Positions 5,008 through 6,071 of a DNA stretch of 6,071 nt are shown here, one piece after another (position 1 is the first letter of the stretch; every line of letters begins with the position of its first letter). The notes under the pieces were generated by a model. The model had not been told where the DNA came from and searched no databases. It saw only the letters and a program-made list of their open reading frames with translations. This DNA comes from Chloroflexota bacterium (GTDB lineage Bacteria; Chloroflexota; Dehalococcoidia; Dehalococcoidales; RBG-16-60-22): NCBI GenBank assembly GCA_016875955.1, contig VGOH01000076.1, positions 1-6,071 of the forward strand, read 5' to 3'. The translations under genes were made by a program, and so were the position numbers.

Positions 5008-5952
5008 TTACTTGCGGACGAGCTTCCGCAGCACATTGGCACCACGGTCAATCTTGCTGTGCGTCCAGGAGACATCACCAACGTAGATGTCCCCGCGGGA
5101 ATCAAGGGCGATAGCGTGCGGTGCCACGAACAGAGCCTTTGCCGGGTCCTTTTCCTGCCTCCCGTTTGCCAAGCGCGCCAGCAGCTTACCATTCGGGCTG
5201 AAGATGCTCACCTGAAGACACAGTTCGGAAACATAGACATTGCCCTCATCATCAAAGCAGACATCGGTGGGACGGATGAAGTTCTCCCACTGGTCAAGGA
5301 ATTTCCCACTGCTGTTGAAAATCTGGACACGGCTGTTCTCACGGTCAGGAACCCACACTCTCTCCTGCTTGTCCACAGCTATATTGTGCGGCAGACGGAA
5401 CTCGCCTGGACGATAGCCCGGCCCACCCCACGACAGCAACAGCTTGCCGTCAGGGGTAAACTTATGCACCCGGGCATTGCCGTAGCCATCAGACACGTAG
5501 ATAGTCCCTGACTCAGTTATGGCCACCCCGGTGGGGCGGTTAAATGGCGGCCCCCCTTTGGTGATTGTGGTCAGGCTCCAGAAGAATTCGAACCAGTCCT
5601 GCTCATAGCCAGTATCTGATGGCTGGTCCTCTTGGCCCAGCGTCATCAGTACTTTCCCTTCCGGGGTGAACTTGCGCACGGTGTGGTTTTTATCATCGGT
5701 GCAGTAGATGGCACCGTCGGGACCAACGCCGCTGCCATGAGCGCGCTTGAAAAGTCCCTTACCCCAAGAAGTTAAAAAGTTGCCTTCGCGGTCAAAGACC
5801 ATCACCGGGTGTTCGGTACTGCGGTTCAGCACAAAAACGCGGTCCTGCGCATCAATGGAGATGCCGCCGATATCCAGAAATGATGCTCCTTTGGGCAGCT
5901 TGGCCCAACCGTCCACCATCTCATAGGTGAATTTGCCGGAGCCGCATGGCAT
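5008..5952 (-). CDS. NHL-repeat six-bladed propeller, peptidyl-alpha-hydroxyglycine amidating lyase-like
   Basis: A 314-residue soluble protein made of six NHL-type blades starting near residues 23, 68, 136, 185, 225 and 275, each of the form xHxIxxDxxGxIYVxDxxxxRVxKFxPxGK. There is no signal peptide or membrane segment, so it should act in the cytoplasm. Blades 3-4 strongly resemble peptidyl-alpha-hydroxyglycine alpha-amidating lyase (PAL): VSDGYGNARV (153-162) and VPDRENSRVQIF (201-212). The blade-start histidines H72 (RAHGS), H189 (LPHNIA) and H279 (APHAIA) occupy the positions expected for the three PAL zinc ligands, and Tyr157, Arg204 and Arg44 fit PAL active-site positions. PAL cleaves an alpha-hydroxyglycine adduct to an amide and glyoxylate; bacterial homologues of this kind are mostly uncharacterised and no hydroxylase partner (PHM) is encoded here. 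A pure scaffold or ligand-binding propeller is the alternative. ATG 5950-5952 follows AAGGAGGAGGT (5961-5971). It is first gene of an operon with a 2-hydroxyacid dehydrogenase. Confidence 0.85.
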   Translation of the reverse strand: MPCGSGKFTYEMVDGWAKLPKGASFLDIGGISIDAQDRVFVLNRSTEHPVMVFDREGNFLTSWGKGLFKRAHGSGVGPDGAIYCTDDKNHTVRKFTPEGKVLMTLGQEDQPSDTGYEQDWFEFFWSLTTITKGGPPFNRPTGVAITESGTIYVSDGYGNARVHKFTPDGKLLLSWGGPGYRPGEFRLPHNIAVDKQERVWVPDRENSRVQIFNSSGKFLDQWENFIRPTDVCFDDEGNVYVSELCLQVSIFSPNGKLLARLANGRQEKDPAKALFVAPHAIALDSRGDIYVGDVSWTHSKIDRGANVLRKLVRK

Positions 5953-6011
5953 GTTTTGCTACCTCCTCCTTATTTTGCAATTACTGAAACCGGACGATTC
6001 TGTCCTCTGAT

Positions 6012-6041
6012 ACTTTACGGGATATGCGCCTCCTCCGTCAA
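6012..6041 (-). promoter_or_regulatory. Candidate promoter of the NHL-dehydrogenase operon
   Basis: On the minus strand TTGACG (6036-6041, five of six bases of the -35 consensus) is separated by 18 bp from TAAAGT (6012-6017, four of six). The expected start near 6005 would give a leader of about 50 nt ending in the strong Shine-Dalgarno at 5961-5971. The spacer contains a GGAGGAGG (6029-6036) that has no start codon after it. Confidence 0.4.
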
Positions 6042-6050
6042 ACAAAGGGA

Positions 6051-6068
6051 AATCATGGTTTTGTTTGC
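6051..6068 (-). repeat. Third copy of the GCAAACA-CCAT motif
   Basis: Read on the minus strand this is GCAAACAAAACCATGATT. The first 12 bases are identical to 1115-1126 on the plus strand, and the following CATGATT resembles the CATTATTG that ends both direct repeats at 843-879 and 1103-1134. It lies just upstream of the candidate promoter at 6012-6041. The window ends three bases later, so a further upstream CAGCAAC block cannot be checked. Confidence 0.4.
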
Positions 6069-6071
6069 ATA

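Noticed and set aside
4980..5192. N-terminal extension of the minus-strand dehydrogenase to 392 residues
   Set aside because: The extra 71 residues are read out of frame through the end of the NHL gene, are Arg/Trp/Ser-rich with no family similarity, and a well-placed ATG with a Shine-Dalgarno exists at 4977-4979.
4242..5511. Plus-strand frames of 146, 115 and 150 residues opposite the minus-strand operon
   Set aside because: They are antisense shadows of the dehydrogenase and propeller genes, with no plausible start signals or domains.
6029..6036. GGAGGAGG as a ribosome-binding site for an extra small gene upstream of the NHL gene
   Set aside because: No ATG, GTG or TTG follows at usable distance on the minus strand; the site lies in the spacer of the candidate promoter.

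Overview
The window is a 6.1 kb, moderately GC-rich bacterial segment with six protein-coding genes, no RNA genes and no CRISPR. Gene style (tight Shine-Dalgarno sites, short gaps), an N-terminal CinA sequence of the MKAEIISIGTELLLGE type, a cytoplasmic NHL-propeller protein beginning MPCGSGKFTYE, and a CTCACCCC/GAGAGGGGG inverted-repeat element together suggest an uncultured Chloroflexota (Dehalococcoidia-like) genome. That assignment comes from familiarity with such sequences, not from a search, and is tentative.

Layout. Positions 1-796 (minus) hold the N-terminal two thirds of a cinA gene that runs off the left edge. Positions 797-1229 are a 433-bp divergent intergenic region that is unusually rich in structure: an extended -10 promoter for cinA, a pair of diverged direct repeats (843-879 and 1103-1134), a 181-bp three-hairpin repeat element between them (914-1094), and a GGTAA/TTACC dyad (1164-1201) just ahead of the next operon. 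Positions 1230-3940 (plus) hold a three-gene operon: an HpaI-type class II aldolase (TTG start), a D-isomer-specific 2-hydroxyacid dehydrogenase and a short-chain dehydrogenase. A shared hairpin terminator at 3971-3998 separates it from a convergent two-gene operon on the minus strand: a six-bladed NHL propeller resembling peptidyl-alpha-hydroxyglycine amidating lyase (5008-5952), followed by a second D-2-hydroxyacid dehydrogenase (4014-4979).

How the genes may work together. Aldolase, two hydroxyacid dehydrogenases and a sugar-type SDR fit catabolism of a sugar acid or other 2-keto-3-deoxy or hydroxy-acid compound: SDR oxidation, retro-aldol cleavage to pyruvate (or another 2-oxoacid) plus an aldehyde, and reduction or oxidation of the small acid products. 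The propeller keeps the histidine, tyrosine and arginine positions expected for a PAL-like lyase. A PAL reaction releases glyoxylate, a possible substrate for the adjacent dehydrogenase; this link is a hypothesis. A 12-bp identical sequence (GCAAACAAAACC) lies 103-104 bp upstream of the first start codon of both metabolic operons, in the same orientation, which hints at common control.
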